Position numbers and translations under genes: made by a program | Notes under the pieces: generated by a model | What the model saw: only the letters and a program-made list of their open reading frames with translations | What the model was told of the DNA's origin: nothing | Databases searched by the model: none | Part shown: in pieces, positions 1 through 8,564 of the stretch | How positions within the stretch are numbered: position 1 is the stretch's first letter | Layout: each line of letters begins with the position of its first letter | Assembly: GCA_963543015.1 (NCBI GenBank) | Contig: CAUTYZ010000004.1 | Location: 114,169 to 178,168 of the forward strand | Direction of reading: 5' to 3' | Origin: Alloscardovia sp963543015 | Lineage (GTDB): Bacteria > Actinomycetota > Actinomycetes > Actinomycetales > Bifidobacteriaceae | DNA: 64,000 nucleotides

Positions 1-811
1 TCGCCACCATGCCCGTTCCCGCATCACCTTCCGGTGGAGCAACGACACTTCCTGCTTGCAATGTACCCGTTGGATCGAGAAGTAACGCTCCCTCAGCGCT
101 CACAGTACCCGCTGACTGTCCTGCCACGCGAATTGCAGGAAGAATCTCGCGAAGATTCCATGGCTGAGATGCTATTACCGGAAGCGCCTCACACACAGAC
201 AGCATCGTCTCGTCATAATTATGGGTCGGCGGATCCACAGGGAACATTCCTGAAGCATCTCCGATACCCAGTACTTTCTCGCCTGTCAATTTCCAATGAA
301 CATATCCTGCCAAGGTCGTGATAAAACTCACTGACGGCACGTGCTCTTCCTGATCAAGAGCCGCCTGATACAGATGCGCAATCGACCAGCGCTCAGGAAT
401 ATTGAAGTCTAACGCCTTCGAGAGCTCTTCATGAGCACGATGAGTATTCGTATTTTGCCATGTGCGGAATGGAACGAGCACATTGCCCTCGCTATCAAAG
501 GCCAGATACCCGTGCATCATAGCAGAAAAACCCATCTGTCCAATTGTGGTGAGCTCGACACCATACGACTGGCGTACAGACTGAGCAAGCTGCGCAAACG
601 CATCCTGAATGCCGCTCCACACTTCATCAAGCCCGTACGTCCACAATCCATGGTCCACATGACTTTCCCACGAATGGCTACTTTGAGCTATGGTTGTGCA
701 CGTATCATCGATAAGAACTGCTTTTATGCGAGTCGAACCTAGCTCAATGCCCAAAGATGTGCGACCATCACTAATCGCTTGTGCCACTCGTGCCATCTCA
801 TCCATGCTCAT
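1..811 (-). CDS. FGGY-family carbohydrate kinase, partial (ribulokinase/xylulokinase type)
   Basis: An open frame of 270 codons runs off the left edge, so the C-terminal half is missing. Near residues 20-35 it has the FGGY ATPase phosphate-binding start GIELGSTRIKAVLIDD, and further on TIGQMGFSAMMHGYLAFD, PFRTWQNTNT and GDASGMFP, all typical of the FGGY N-terminal sugar-binding domain. The family phosphorylates sugars or ketoses in the cytoplasm. With a LacI regulator directly upstream on the same strand, a pentose substrate such as L-ribulose or xylulose is the best guess, but the substrate is not readable here. ATG at 811 is preceded by GGAG with suitable spacing. A promoter and LacI-type operator lie just upstream (904-960). 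Confidence 0.8.
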   Translation of the reverse strand, partial: MSMDEMARVAQAISDGRTSLGIELGSTRIKAVLIDDTCTTIAQSSHSWESHVDHGLWTYGLDEVWSGIQDAFAQLAQSVRQSYGVELTTIGQMGFSAMMHGYLAFDSEGNVLVPFRTWQNTNTHRAHEELSKALDFNIPERWSIAHLYQAALDQEEHVPSVSFITTLAGYVHWKLTGEKVLGIGDASGMFPVDPPTHNYDETMLSVCEALPVIASQPWNLREILPAIRVAGQSAGTVSAEGALLLDPTGTLQAGSVVAPPEGDAGTGMVA

Positions 812-903
812 AATTCACTCCGTCGTGTGCTGAAAATCGTGGAAAGTTGTACGTCCGCATATTTCTGCACAATTTTGCTCTTCGTCATACTTTACTTACT
901 TTA

Positions 904-917
904 TGTGAACGTTCACA
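904..917. promoter_or_regulatory. LacI-family operator
   Basis: TGTGAACGTTCACA is a perfect 14-bp palindrome with a central CG, the hallmark of LacI-family operators. It lies about 8-21 bp after the predicted start point of the kinase promoter, where a bound repressor would block elongation. The neighbouring LacI gene (962-2086) is the obvious candidate regulator. It resembles the operator type I recall for the bifidobacterial arabinose regulator AraQ, but that match is from memory. Confidence 0.65.
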
Positions 918-931
918 CTTTGCTGATAGCA

Positions 932-960
932 ATTATACTCTTCTCATATACTCAAATCAA
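932..960 (-). promoter_or_regulatory. Promoter of the FGGY kinase gene
   Basis: On the minus strand, TTGATT (955-960) and TATAAT (932-937) are separated by 17 bp, close to the sigma-70/SigA consensus. Transcription would start near 925 and run into the kinase. The promoter overlaps the very end of the upstream LacI gene, so the kinase can be expressed independently of it. Confidence 0.7.
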
Positions 961-961
961 A

Positions 962-2086
962 TTAGTGAAGAACTAACGATTCTCGGGCAACGATAGCTGG
1001 CTGGACCATGTACATATTGCCCTTGCAGAAAGCTTTGTCAAGCGCAGTACCGTCTAAAGCTTCAGCTGCTTTGCTATGAGATACCGACTCATGCAGTGGC
1101 TCATACTGCAAAACATCAAGAACGACCTGCATCGCCACTGATCCCACCGTACGATAATTCGGATTAATCGTACTCAAAGCAGGCATCAAGCTATCGACAC
1201 CAGGCATGTCATCATATCCGATAACCTTCACATCCTGCGGGATATGCACTCCCTTTTCATGCAGTGCACGATATGCGCCAATGGCAAGCAAATCATTCGC
1301 TGCCCATACGGCATACCCGTGTGATTCAGACTCAGCAATAGTTTCGAGAAGCTCTCGCGTGCGCTCATACCCTGCAACGCTTCCCCAGTCATCCATTGCT
1401 ACGACATCGCATGGCAATCCACATGTGTCACATGCGACCATACACGCCTTTTGACGGGTGTATGCATCACGCCATTGCTGAGGACCGCTGAGATAATACA
1501 CACGAGACACATGCTGTTGAGCTAGGGCTTGAGCTATCTGTTCACTCACGCGATACGGATCAATGGACACGAATTTGACCGTGCTATCATCATACTCACG
1601 CGATTCCAGACTCTGCATGCCTTCAGGAGCCGTAATGATAATTCGCGGAACTTTTCCATGCGCTTCGACAGCAAGCGTCACCATAGCTTCTGTAGGAGCA
1701 ACGATAACCATTGCTTCCACACCAAGCTGAATAAAATTATCTTCAATCTGCTGAAAATCTCGGGAATGTAGTTCAGTCTCGTCGACAGTGGCGAGGGTAA
1801 TGAACAAACCATAATCTCGCGCAATTGTTTCGATAGCCGCAAGAGTCAACAGTGGCCCTGCATAATGTGTTTGAGAAGCAATCACGCCAATCATGCGCGT
1901 TTTTTGATTCTTTAACGTTTGAGCTGACAAGGATGGATGATAATCCAGCTGATCAATAACCTCTCGAACACGTTTGCGGGTACTTTCCCGCACAGAAGGC
2001 GAATTATTAATAACTCGCGACACTGTCTGATACGACACACCAGCAGCGTGCGCCACATCGACAATCGAAACCTTCTTCTTATCCAT
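962..2086 (-). CDS. LacI-family transcriptional regulator
   Basis: 374 residues, slightly longer than the usual 330-350. The N-terminal helix-turn-helix and hinge are clear: VSIVDVAHAAGVSYQTVSRV, then a region ending in LNxQKTRMIGVIAS. A periplasmic-binding-protein-like sugar domain follows, with the family signature GYDDMPGVDSLMPALSTI near residue 290 and an extra stretch near the C-terminus. It lies immediately upstream of the FGGY kinase on the same strand with a palindromic operator between them, so it probably controls pentose use; the effector is inferred only. No good Shine-Dalgarno is visible before ATG 2086. Confidence 0.9.
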   Translation of the reverse strand: MDKKKVSIVDVAHAAGVSYQTVSRVINNSPSVRESTRKRVREVIDQLDYHPSLSAQTLKNQKTRMIGVIASQTHYAGPLLTLAAIETIARDYGLFITLATVDETELHSRDFQQIEDNFIQLGVEAMVIVAPTEAMVTLAVEAHGKVPRIIITAPEGMQSLESREYDDSTVKFVSIDPYRVSEQIAQALAQQHVSRVYYLSGPQQWRDAYTRQKACMVACDTCGLPCDVVAMDDWGSVAGYERTRELLETIAESESHGYAVWAANDLLAIGAYRALHEKGVHIPQDVKVIGYDDMPGVDSLMPALSTINPNYRTVGSVAMQVVLDVLQYEPLHESVSHSKAAEALDGTALDKAFCKGNMYMVQPAIVARESLVLH

Positions 2087-2254
2087 AATATACAGCGTAC
2101 TACATATTGCGATAAGCGTACAACGTGGCAGAAGTAAGTGTTTGTGCGACCTTCATCACATTGTATGCCTATTCATCGCACTGCATAACGCGGCTTTATA
2201 ACCGCACGTCTTGTGACTTCTTTATGAGTCTGTATTACTCGTTATCCGCGCACT

Positions 2255-2959
2255 TTACACCAATTTCCAGCTCACACGATGATACAGCGTAGGACCCAGC
2301 TGAGCAATTGCTTCACGGTGCTGCTGAGAACCGTAGCCCTTATTTTTCTCCCAGCCGTATGCTTCCCATTGAGGGTTTTCCTGAGCAAGACGTGTCACGT
2401 CATTATCTCGAGACACTTTTGCATACACCGATGCGCCAGCAACGCTCGCGCATTTCTGGTCGCCCTTCACGAGGCAATGCACTCGTGGAATAAGCGGGAT
2501 ATCAGGTGCTTGGAATGTTCCTATTGCTGGAGAAATATAATCATGTGGCCCATCAAGAATGACTGCCACTTTGCTGCGAGGAGTGAAATTCTCTGTATCG
2601 GATGCGATGAGTGCTTTTTCCACAGCATCAATCGCTCGTAATGCAGCAAGACCAAGGCTGTAACTTATCCCCCACTCATCGATTTCCGAATTGGTGCTCT
2701 GCCCAAGAGCTACCGCATCAGCCCATTCCTTGATAGGTTCGACAAGACTTTCCCTCTTACGTGGTGTCAGAAGTTTCGAATCTTTCAACCCTTCTGGGAT
2801 GGTACCGCTACCGATATGGTCAGCACGAAAAGCCGCCGCTCCGAGAACGACCGGACCAGCCAAGCATCCGCGCCCCACTTCATCAAGCCCGATAATCCAA
2901 TCCGCACCTTGCTGCACGATATCGTTTTCGAGTTCCCATGTCGGCACAACTCCTGCCAT
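2255..2959 (-). CDS. rnhB: Ribonuclease HII
   Basis: 234 residues. It cleaves RNA in RNA-DNA hybrids, including single ribonucleotides left in DNA. The motif GLDEVGRGCLAGP gives the catalytic D26 and E27; further acidic residues lie in VAVILDGPHDY, and the conserved KGDQKCASVAGASVYAK segment follows. Its ATG overlaps the stop of lepB (TAATG), so the two are translationally coupled. Adjacency of rplS, lepB and rnhB is common in Actinobacteria. Confidence 0.95.
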   Translation of the reverse strand: MAGVVPTWELENDIVQQGADWIIGLDEVGRGCLAGPVVLGAAAFRADHIGSGTIPEGLKDSKLLTPRKRESLVEPIKEWADAVALGQSTNSEIDEWGISYSLGLAALRAIDAVEKALIASDTENFTPRSKVAVILDGPHDYISPAIGTFQAPDIPLIPRVHCLVKGDQKCASVAGASVYAKVSRDNDVTRLAQENPQWEAYGWEKNKGYGSQQHREAIAQLGPTLYHRVSWKLV

Positions 2960-3657
2960 TACAAGCCCACGCTTTCAAAAGTTGCACGTCCAGAGTTGAG
3001 CAATGTCCAATGAGATGACGGCCAGAATACCGCCAATCCCACACCGGTAACTGATGTTATTCGAATGCATCCTGAATTTCCATCATCCAAATGGAAGCGT
3101 GAATCCGCTGAATTTGCTCGATTATCTCCGAGCACAAAAATACTATCTTGCGGAACGGTCACAGAGAAGGCTTGCTGTGACGGCTGAACTCCTGGTTTAA
3201 GATATGCGCTCTCGTCAATCGCTATGCCGTTGACAGTAATGGGAGCTCCATTGCCTTCACTGGCGACGACATCACCCGGAAGACCGATAAGCCTTTTCAC
3301 GAGATGTTCATTGCCATTGTTATAGCCAAAACCATGTGTCGATTGTGCCGCACTTTCGATATCTTGAGCAGATAACCAATGCGATTCATCGGAAAAGACT
3401 ACGACGTCACCGCGCTTGAGTGTATTCTCGCTAATATTCACATTTAGCGTGACGATTTGATCGCCGACCATCAAAGTATTTTCCATAGAGCTTGACGGAA
3501 TGATAAACAGCCCAAATACTAAGAATCGCAGCACAAGAACGATGACCATAGGCAAGACAAAATACAGGAGGGTATCCAGCAAACCAAGCATGCGCTGGCT
3601 GCGACGCGATCGCACAAAATTTCCGGAAGAATGGCGTGGAAGATTAGTATCGCTCAT
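2959..3657 (-). CDS. lepB: Signal peptidase I
   Basis: 232 residues. The enzyme cleaves signal peptides of exported proteins on the outer face of the membrane. A single N-terminal membrane helix (about residues 24-54, LLDTLLYFVLPMVIVLVLRF) is followed by the catalytic Ser motif PSSSMENTL (Ser57). The catalytic Lys is K121 in HLVKRLIGLPGD, and the conserved box VLGDNRANSADSR lies further on. The stop overlaps the rnhB start. It sits downstream of rplS on the same strand but beyond a strong terminator, so it needs its own promoter in 3658-4080. Confidence 0.95.
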   Translation of the reverse strand: MSDTNLPRHSSGNFVRSRRSQRMLGLLDTLLYFVLPMVIVLVLRFLVFGLFIIPSSSMENTLMVGDQIVTLNVNISENTLKRGDVVVFSDESHWLSAQDIESAAQSTHGFGYNNGNEHLVKRLIGLPGDVVASEGNGAPITVNGIAIDESAYLKPGVQPSQQAFSVTVPQDSIFVLGDNRANSADSRFHLDDGNSGCIRITSVTGVGLAVFWPSSHWTLLNSGRATFESVGL

Positions 3658-4089
3658 GATGCACCAGCTCTCGTCCTATACCCGTTCTGTGCACGCGATA
3701 TCTCGAATAATACCGTGCGCAGTATGTCTCATTCAGTATGTCTGTTTCTGTCATGAAGAGTATGTCCGAGAATGAATGACTGCCCCGCGTTCCCGCGTCT
3801 CTCCGCGGATTTCTACGCGGCCATATGCTCGTGGATACTTCTCACTTCTTTATGTTTATTGAGTAATTTTCTATGTCAATTGTAATGCGTTTTCCTAGTT
3901 TATCGAATGCACCATGTGCAAACCTTGCGAAAGCTGTACGAAAACTATACGAAAACTCTATGAAAAGCCAAGTTCGCGATAGACGAGGAACCATAGACGA
4001 GGAATCAGAGTAGTCGCAATTCTGCTTACTCAGCACTAGCACAACAGCCGAAGTGAGCATACGCAGTGAATACCAGAATTAACAGAATG
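3658..4089. other. Intergenic region between rplS and lepB, no convincing gene
   Basis: About 430 bp without a supported gene. A 72-codon minus-strand frame at 3842-4060 has no ribosome site, no recognisable domain and an unlikely composition. The stretch holds short imperfect direct repeats around 3930-4000 (ACGAAAACT-like units and two copies of ATAGACGAGGAA). It must contain the lepB promoter, but no clear -10/-35 pair stood out. Confidence 0.5.
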
Positions 4090-4120
4090 CAAAAAGCCCG
4101 AGGAATTCCCCGGGCTTTCC
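4090..4120 (-). terminator. Rho-independent terminator of rplS
   Basis: AAAGCCCG (4093-4100) pairs with CGGGCTTT (4111-4118), with extra GG/CC pairing inside. On the minus strand the stem is followed by a run of five U residues, about 35 bp after the rplS stop codon. Confidence 0.85.
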
Positions 4121-4152
4121 ACTACCTCACATACGCGAGGTGTAAGCAAGCA

Positions 4153-4515
4153 TTAGTTTGCAGAGTTGTCGCGACGCTCAGCAATACGAGCAGCCTTACC
4201 GCGCAAGTTGCGCAAGTAGTAAAGCTTTGCACGACGTACCTTACCCTTACGTACCAATTCGATGGAATCGATAGATGGGGAGTGTACTGGGAAGCGACGT
4301 TCTACGCCTACACCGAAGGAAATCTTACGAACCATGAAGGTTTCGCGCAAGCCTGCACCCTGGCGAGCGATAACTACACCCTGGAATGCCTGAATACGAG
4401 AGTTGTTACCTTCCTGAATCTTTACGTTTACCTTTACGGTGTCACCAGGACGGAACTCTGGAATAGAGCCTTCAGCCTTGAGCTGCATAGCTTCAAATGC
4501 TTCAATAGCGTTCAT
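4153..4515 (-). CDS. rplS: 50S ribosomal protein L19
   Basis: 120 residues, the normal family length. Recognisable segments are FRPGDTVKVNVKIQEGNNSR, IQAFQGVVIARQG, ETFMVRKISFGVGVERRFP and KVRRAKLYYLRNLRGKAARI. L19 sits at the 30S-50S interface of the ribosome. I chose ATG at 4513-4515 (start MNAIEAFEAM) because GAGGA at 4521-4525 is a good ribosome site; the longer frame opening at 4539 adds an unlikely leader. A promoter about 220 bp upstream implies a long, structured 5' leader. Confidence 0.97.
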   Translation of the reverse strand: MNAIEAFEAMQLKAEGSIPEFRPGDTVKVNVKIQEGNNSRIQAFQGVVIARQGAGLRETFMVRKISFGVGVERRFPVHSPSIDSIELVRKGKVRRAKLYYLRNLRGKAARIAERRDNSAN

Positions 4516-4540
4516 GCTAATCCTCATACGCCGCCACATA

Positions 4541-4725
4541 TCAGCGTCAAGTCAGGGAATCTCACGGATCCAACTGACATCCACAAGATTCCATAAATTT
4601 TCTCCGTGAGTTTGCCCACGAAGGAGCCAGTCTGTCATAATCACCCTGCAGCATAAGTGCAGAACGTATGAACTAGACCTGATGAGTAGCGCATCTATGT
4701 GGCAATGCCCTACTCGGCACATACA
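4541..4725 (-). promoter_or_regulatory. Structured 5' leader of rplS, possible autoregulatory region
   Basis: The predicted transcript starts near 4726, leaving about 210 nt of leader. Inverted repeats inside it: CTCACGGA (4561-4568) with TCCGTGAG (4603-4610); a CTGCA/TGCAG hairpin near 4647-4663; GAGTAG (4684-4689) with CTACTC (4710-4715), which encloses a small GGCA/TGCC hairpin. Ribosomal protein leaders often bind their own product. Here only the pairings are visible; the regulatory role is inference. Confidence 0.4.
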
Positions 4726-4732
4726 GTGTTTC

Positions 4733-4762
4733 ATTATACAAGAAGCGCTATAGATTTCTCAA
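4733..4762 (-). promoter_or_regulatory. Promoter of rplS
   Basis: Minus-strand TTGAGA (4757-4762) and TATAAT (4733-4738) are separated by 18 bp. The -35 box lies inside the long inverted repeat 4743-4811. Confidence 0.65.
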
Positions 4763-4811
4763 TGACCTGTGGTGAAACCTCACTCACAGATGCGCGAAAC
4801 CTATAGCGCTT
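4743..4811. repeat. Nested inverted repeat between the FAD oxidoreductase gene and rplS
   Basis: AAGCGCTATAG (4743-4753) and CTATAGCGCTT (4801-4811) are perfect 11-bp arms. Inside them, CTGTGGTGA (4767-4775) pairs with TCACtCACAG (4780-4789) around a 4-nt loop with one bulge. It may end the upstream minus-strand transcript, although the U tract is poor, and it overlaps the rplS -35 box. Confidence 0.6.
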
Positions 4812-4905
4812 GCATGTATATGCGTTTGTGCACGTATATGTACGAGTATTCGTACGCTTTATGCCGCATCAGTATCACTGCTGACAATGGCGCACGGCAC
4901 GTAGC

Positions 4906-6495
4906 TTACTTGCTTTCGTGATATGACTTCTCGGTATTCACGGACCATACATTTGACTTGTCTTCGCGACCAGTCTTAATGTTTTCTACAGCTTCCATAG
5001 ATGTCGCCATAGAGTGATCCTGATTGTTGTAATGATGCTGACCATTACGACCTACGCAGTATACGTTGCCCAAAGAATCAACCCAGTTGGTCAATTCATC
5101 GATACGATCATACGTATCGAAGTATGCAGGATATGCCTTTGGAACGCGTTCACGATGAGAATCGATAACATCATCCGCACTGTCAATGATACGCATGCGA
5201 ATCATTTCAGAAATTGCGAACTTGCGTGCTTCATCGTCGGTCATATTCCAGAAGTCATCGCCTTCTGCAGTGAAGTATTCCAGACCAATCCACACGGTGT
5301 TATCAGGATCTGTCAAGAGATATGGGCTCCAGTTGTTGAAGATCTGGATACGGCCAACCTTGTAACCAGGATCTTGGACGTAAATCCAGTTATCAGGAAC
5401 AATTGGAGGATTACCCAAAGTAGGAACGTTCGTCGTATTTTGTACGCGAAGCTTCTTCACGAGCAAGCCAACAGTAACGAAATCACGGAATGGCAAGCCA
5501 TGAGCAACTTCGTCTACATTCTCAGGAACGTCAACGCCGCCTGCTTCGAAAGCATCAATAAGATGGTTCAAAGGCATGGACGAGATGACCTGATCTGCGT
5601 TAAGAGTGACAACTGTACCATCTTCTGTGGTGTAATCCACGCTGGATGCCTTGCCATCTTCTGTATGAATTGCGGTAACCTTCGCACCCTTGATAATCTT
5701 TACGCCGCGAGCTTCGCTGTTTTGCGCGACGACTTCCCACAGCTGACCTGGGCCAAGCTTTGGATACCAGAACTCTTCAATCAAAGAGGTTTCGACCTTG
5801 GAATTTTCAGTCTTATGACCTGGCATGAGCTTCTTAAATGCGTTGCCCAAAATATTCCAAATATTCAACCCCTTAACACGCTGAGCGCCCCAATCTGCAG
5901 AAATTTCAGATGGATGACGTCCCCAGAGCTTTTCAGTGTAGCCCTCGAAGAACATCGAGTACAGCTTGCGACCGAAACGATTGATATAGAAGTTTTCCAA
6001 ATTATCTTCAGGAAGCTTATGCACGCATGACCACAAATAGCTGAAGCCAGCCTGCATAGTCAAGAAGAAGCCCATTGCCTTGATAGTATTTGGGCTCAGG
6101 CTAATTGGGTAATCAAAGAAATGCTGATTCCAGAAAATACGGGACATACGATGACGCTTCAACATAACGTCATCTGTAGTCTCTGGATCTGGACCGCCAG
6201 GTGTCAATTCATGGTGACGACCAAGCTTCTTATCATCGTAGGATGGAGCACCTTGAAGTGGGAGAACTTCCTTCCACCAATCCATGATGCGATCGTCCTT
6301 AGAGAAGAAACGATGACCACCAATATCCATACGATTTCCGTTGTACTTAACTGTACGAGAAATGCCACCAAACTCTTGTGTAGCTTCCAAAACGGTGACA
6401 TCGTATGCGTCAGAATTATCTTTTACCAGTTCCCATGCAGCGGTAAGACCAGCAGGGCCACCACCGATAATGACTATAGACTGTTTATCTGCCAC
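4906..6495 (-). CDS. FAD-dependent NAD(P)-type oxidoreductase (amine oxidase / UDP-galactopyranose mutase-like)
   Basis: 529 residues. The N-terminus has a Rossmann FAD-binding motif, VIIGGGPAGLTAAWEL, then VLEATQEFGGISRT and the second dinucleotide-contact region GNRMDIGGHRFFSK. A segment FGRKLYSMFFEGYTEKLWG near residue 175 resembles flavoproteins of the amine oxidase and UDP-galactopyranose mutase-like groups. The substrate cannot be read; polysaccharide precursor chemistry is a guess. The start is GTG (6493-6495) preceded by AGGAG. It sits between DUF2469 and rplS on the same strand. Confidence 0.8.
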   Translation of the reverse strand: MADKQSIVIIGGGPAGLTAAWELVKDNSDAYDVTVLEATQEFGGISRTVKYNGNRMDIGGHRFFSKDDRIMDWWKEVLPLQGAPSYDDKKLGRHHELTPGGPDPETTDDVMLKRHRMSRIFWNQHFFDYPISLSPNTIKAMGFFLTMQAGFSYLWSCVHKLPEDNLENFYINRFGRKLYSMFFEGYTEKLWGRHPSEISADWGAQRVKGLNIWNILGNAFKKLMPGHKTENSKVETSLIEEFWYPKLGPGQLWEVVAQNSEARGVKIIKGAKVTAIHTEDGKASSVDYTTEDGTVVTLNADQVISSMPLNHLIDAFEAGGVDVPENVDEVAHGLPFRDFVTVGLLVKKLRVQNTTNVPTLGNPPIVPDNWIYVQDPGYKVGRIQIFNNWSPYLLTDPDNTVWIGLEYFTAEGDDFWNMTDDEARKFAISEMIRMRIIDSADDVIDSHRERVPKAYPAYFDTYDRIDELTNWVDSLGNVYCVGRNGQHHYNNQDHSMATSMEAVENIKTGREDKSNVWSVNTEKSYHESK

Positions 6496-6778
6496 TAATT
6501 CTCCTCTAAAAAGTTGAAATCATTCTAAGAATACTCTTAACCCTACATTTCTTTAAATTTTACACCTCAAGGCGCATTTTTACACGAATCGAGTAAACCC
6601 AAACTATTTATGCACGTATGACGCGTATGACGTATTAGCTGAATTCTGAAAACTGAGTGTTGAGCACTATGTACTCATGCATGCTGTGCCACTTCCAGCC
6701 GCCATGCGTTTGCCCAGTTTCTCTACTCTGCTTCTCTGCCCGGCTTAAGACTTTCCGTTACTGGTTTTAAAGGTCTTC

Positions 6779-7090
6779 TTAAAGATTGTGCGGGACTTCG
6801 ATATCTTCTTTTTGCACTTCTTCTACGTTGACATCCTTAAACGTCACGATACGAACATTCTTCACGAAGCGGTTCGGACGATAAACATCCCACACCCATG
6901 CATCTGTCAATTGAACATCAAAATAGACATCCTGACCTGCTTGGCGCACGTTGAAATCGACGCGATTGGCGAGATAAAAACGCCGTTCAGTTTCGATAAC
7001 GTACGTAAAAAGCTTAATAACATCGCGATATTCTCGATACAGCGCAAGCTCAGCATCGGTTTCATAATTATCGAGATCTTCTGCGCTCAT
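6779..7090 (-). CDS. DUF2469 family protein
   Basis: 103 residues, the normal size for this actinobacterial family. It begins MSAEDLDNYETDAELALYRE and continues YRDVIKLFTYVIETERRFYL and DVYFDVQLTDAWVWDVYRP, which I recognise as DUF2469. The function is unknown. In many Actinobacteria it directly follows rnhB (rplS-lepB-rnhB-DUF2469); here it lies upstream of the group, separated by the FAD oxidoreductase gene. ATG 7090 has a good GAGGAG ribosome site. Confidence 0.88.
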   Translation of the reverse strand: MSAEDLDNYETDAELALYREYRDVIKLFTYVIETERRFYLANRVDFNVRQAGQDVYFDVQLTDAWVWDVYRPNRFVKNVRIVTFKDVNVEEVQKEDIEVPHNL

Positions 7091-7230
7091 GACTGTCTCC
7101 TCTTGATTACTTTATCGTCGTACGTTGTCTGTTTACTATTTCTTTTTACTATTTCTCGCGCGCTATCTCACACACGCTATAGACCTGCTATACCTGTGAG
7201 CGGCACGCGCAATTGCCTACGTCAGCTGGG

Positions 7231-8418
7231 TTAGTTACGCGTACGTCCCGTTCCCAGCTTTCGCCACCATGGAAGTTCTGTCTTTTGAGTACTTAATTCG
7301 TCATCGTGCTCATCACGTTCCGCTAATTTTTCGCGGTGCTGCGATGTCACGGATCCTGCAGAACGCTGCGTTCGAGGGGATGCCGAATTATCGTCAGTAG
7401 TAGAATTCAATTCCTGATTATCCTTCGATGTGGAGAGTGAGGCATCTGCCAATTCAGCGGTATCGGCATTATCTACAGATTCTGTCTCACCATGAGCTTG
7501 AGTTGTCACCGATTGTGCAACGATGCTCGATTCCATTTCATCCGCAGTCACTACAAGATCATGTTCCTGATCGGTAACGCGTTTGCGTAATTCCATCGTA
7601 TGTTCATGCTGTGCAAGCGCTTCACGCACACCAGGATTATCCATAATGGCATGCAAACCAAAAGCTTCCAACGAGCGAATAGGATCATACTCATCGACGA
7701 GCATGTCATACACGTGAACGTCGTTATATCGATTCTCGACTGAATCCCACAAGCTATCACGCGATACGCCTGTCTCGATAAATCCTAATGACTGGTAGAC
7801 AGCCTGCGAGCGAGTATTTGTCGAAGGCACGCTTACCCAAATACGATGCAACCCCAATCCTGCAGGCTGAGGCGCGAAACCATAGGTCATAACGCGTGGC
7901 ATCGCATCACGGGTATACCCACGACCGCGATAGTTCTCGCCAAGAATGACTTGAATGCGCGCTGAGGATGCCCATGCATCAATGTCGACAAGAAAAGCCA
8001 TACCAATGAGTTCTTCAGAGGCGTGGTTATCAGTGTGACTATCCGTATGACCGTCTGCATGTTCAGTATTTATATCTTCTGGAAGAGTGTCGATTTTTGC
8101 ACGATCATCATTTGCTACGACAATGGACCATGCCATAACACCACGCGCTTCTGCGTCTTGCAAGCCTTCTTCTTGAGTACGAATGCCCCTTTGCCAGCGC
8201 ATGGAACGCTGAACCCACGAGCGAACAATTGCACGTTCAGCTTGAGCAGTTTTGCCCACAAGGTCTACGGCATGAGAAAAGGCTCCAATTTTTTCCATAA
8301 CAGCGAAATCATCCCATTGTGCTGCTCGCAATGTCACCATTTCCCCGAGAATTTCTGGTATATCGATGCTTTCAGCAAGCGTACGGTTGTGGTCACTTGT
8401 CGTGATGGTCTCCTGCAT
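7231..8418 (-). CDS. GNAT-family N-acetyltransferase with long acidic tail
   Basis: 395 residues. Residues about 1-230 form a GNAT domain of the RimJ/RimL type: EMVTLRAAQWDDF at the start, the acetyl-CoA loop ILGENYRGRGYTRDAMPRV, and STNTRSQAVYQSLGFIETG near its end. From about residue 270 the protein becomes Ser/Thr/Glu/Asp-rich and probably disordered, ending in the basic KTELPWWRKLGTGRTRN. The acceptor is not predictable; RimJ/RimL relatives modify protein N-termini or small molecules. It is a single gene, followed by DUF2469 on the same strand. Confidence 0.82.
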   Translation of the reverse strand: MQETITTSDHNRTLAESIDIPEILGEMVTLRAAQWDDFAVMEKIGAFSHAVDLVGKTAQAERAIVRSWVQRSMRWQRGIRTQEEGLQDAEARGVMAWSIVVANDDRAKIDTLPEDINTEHADGHTDSHTDNHASEELIGMAFLVDIDAWASSARIQVILGENYRGRGYTRDAMPRVMTYGFAPQPAGLGLHRIWVSVPSTNTRSQAVYQSLGFIETGVSRDSLWDSVENRYNDVHVYDMLVDEYDPIRSLEAFGLHAIMDNPGVREALAQHEHTMELRKRVTDQEHDLVVTADEMESSIVAQSVTTQAHGETESVDNADTAELADASLSTSKDNQELNSTTDDNSASPRTQRSAGSVTSQHREKLAERDEHDDELSTQKTELPWWRKLGTGRTRN

Positions 8419-8493
8419 TGGATGCCTTCCATTTTTTAACGTCGAAACGAATATGTCTCAACGTAGGTACTGTGTTATGTCCTGAGAATAAGC

Positions 8494-8531
8494 ATACTCG
8501 CATGACCACTAAGACGTGCTCATGCGAGTAT
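8494..8531 (-). terminator. Hairpin terminator after gatB
   Basis: ATACTCGCATGA (8494-8505) pairs perfectly with TCATGCGAGTAT (8520-8531) around a 14-nt loop, about 35 bp past the gatB stop. The following minus-strand sequence is moderately U-rich. Confidence 0.65.
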
Positions 8532-8564
8532 ATATGCTTGTTACACGGTGTGAATATCGCTAAA

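Noticed and set aside
3842..4060. 72-codon minus-strand open frame between lepB and rplS
   Set aside because: No ribosome site or domain, overlaps short DNA repeats and lies just beyond the rplS terminator.
4552..4734. 60-codon frame within the rplS leader
   Set aside because: No ribosome site; the region is better explained as a structured untranslated leader.
5014..6030. Plus-strand open frame of 338 codons opposite the FAD oxidoreductase gene
   Set aside because: Antisense shadow; no ribosome site, no recognisable protein.
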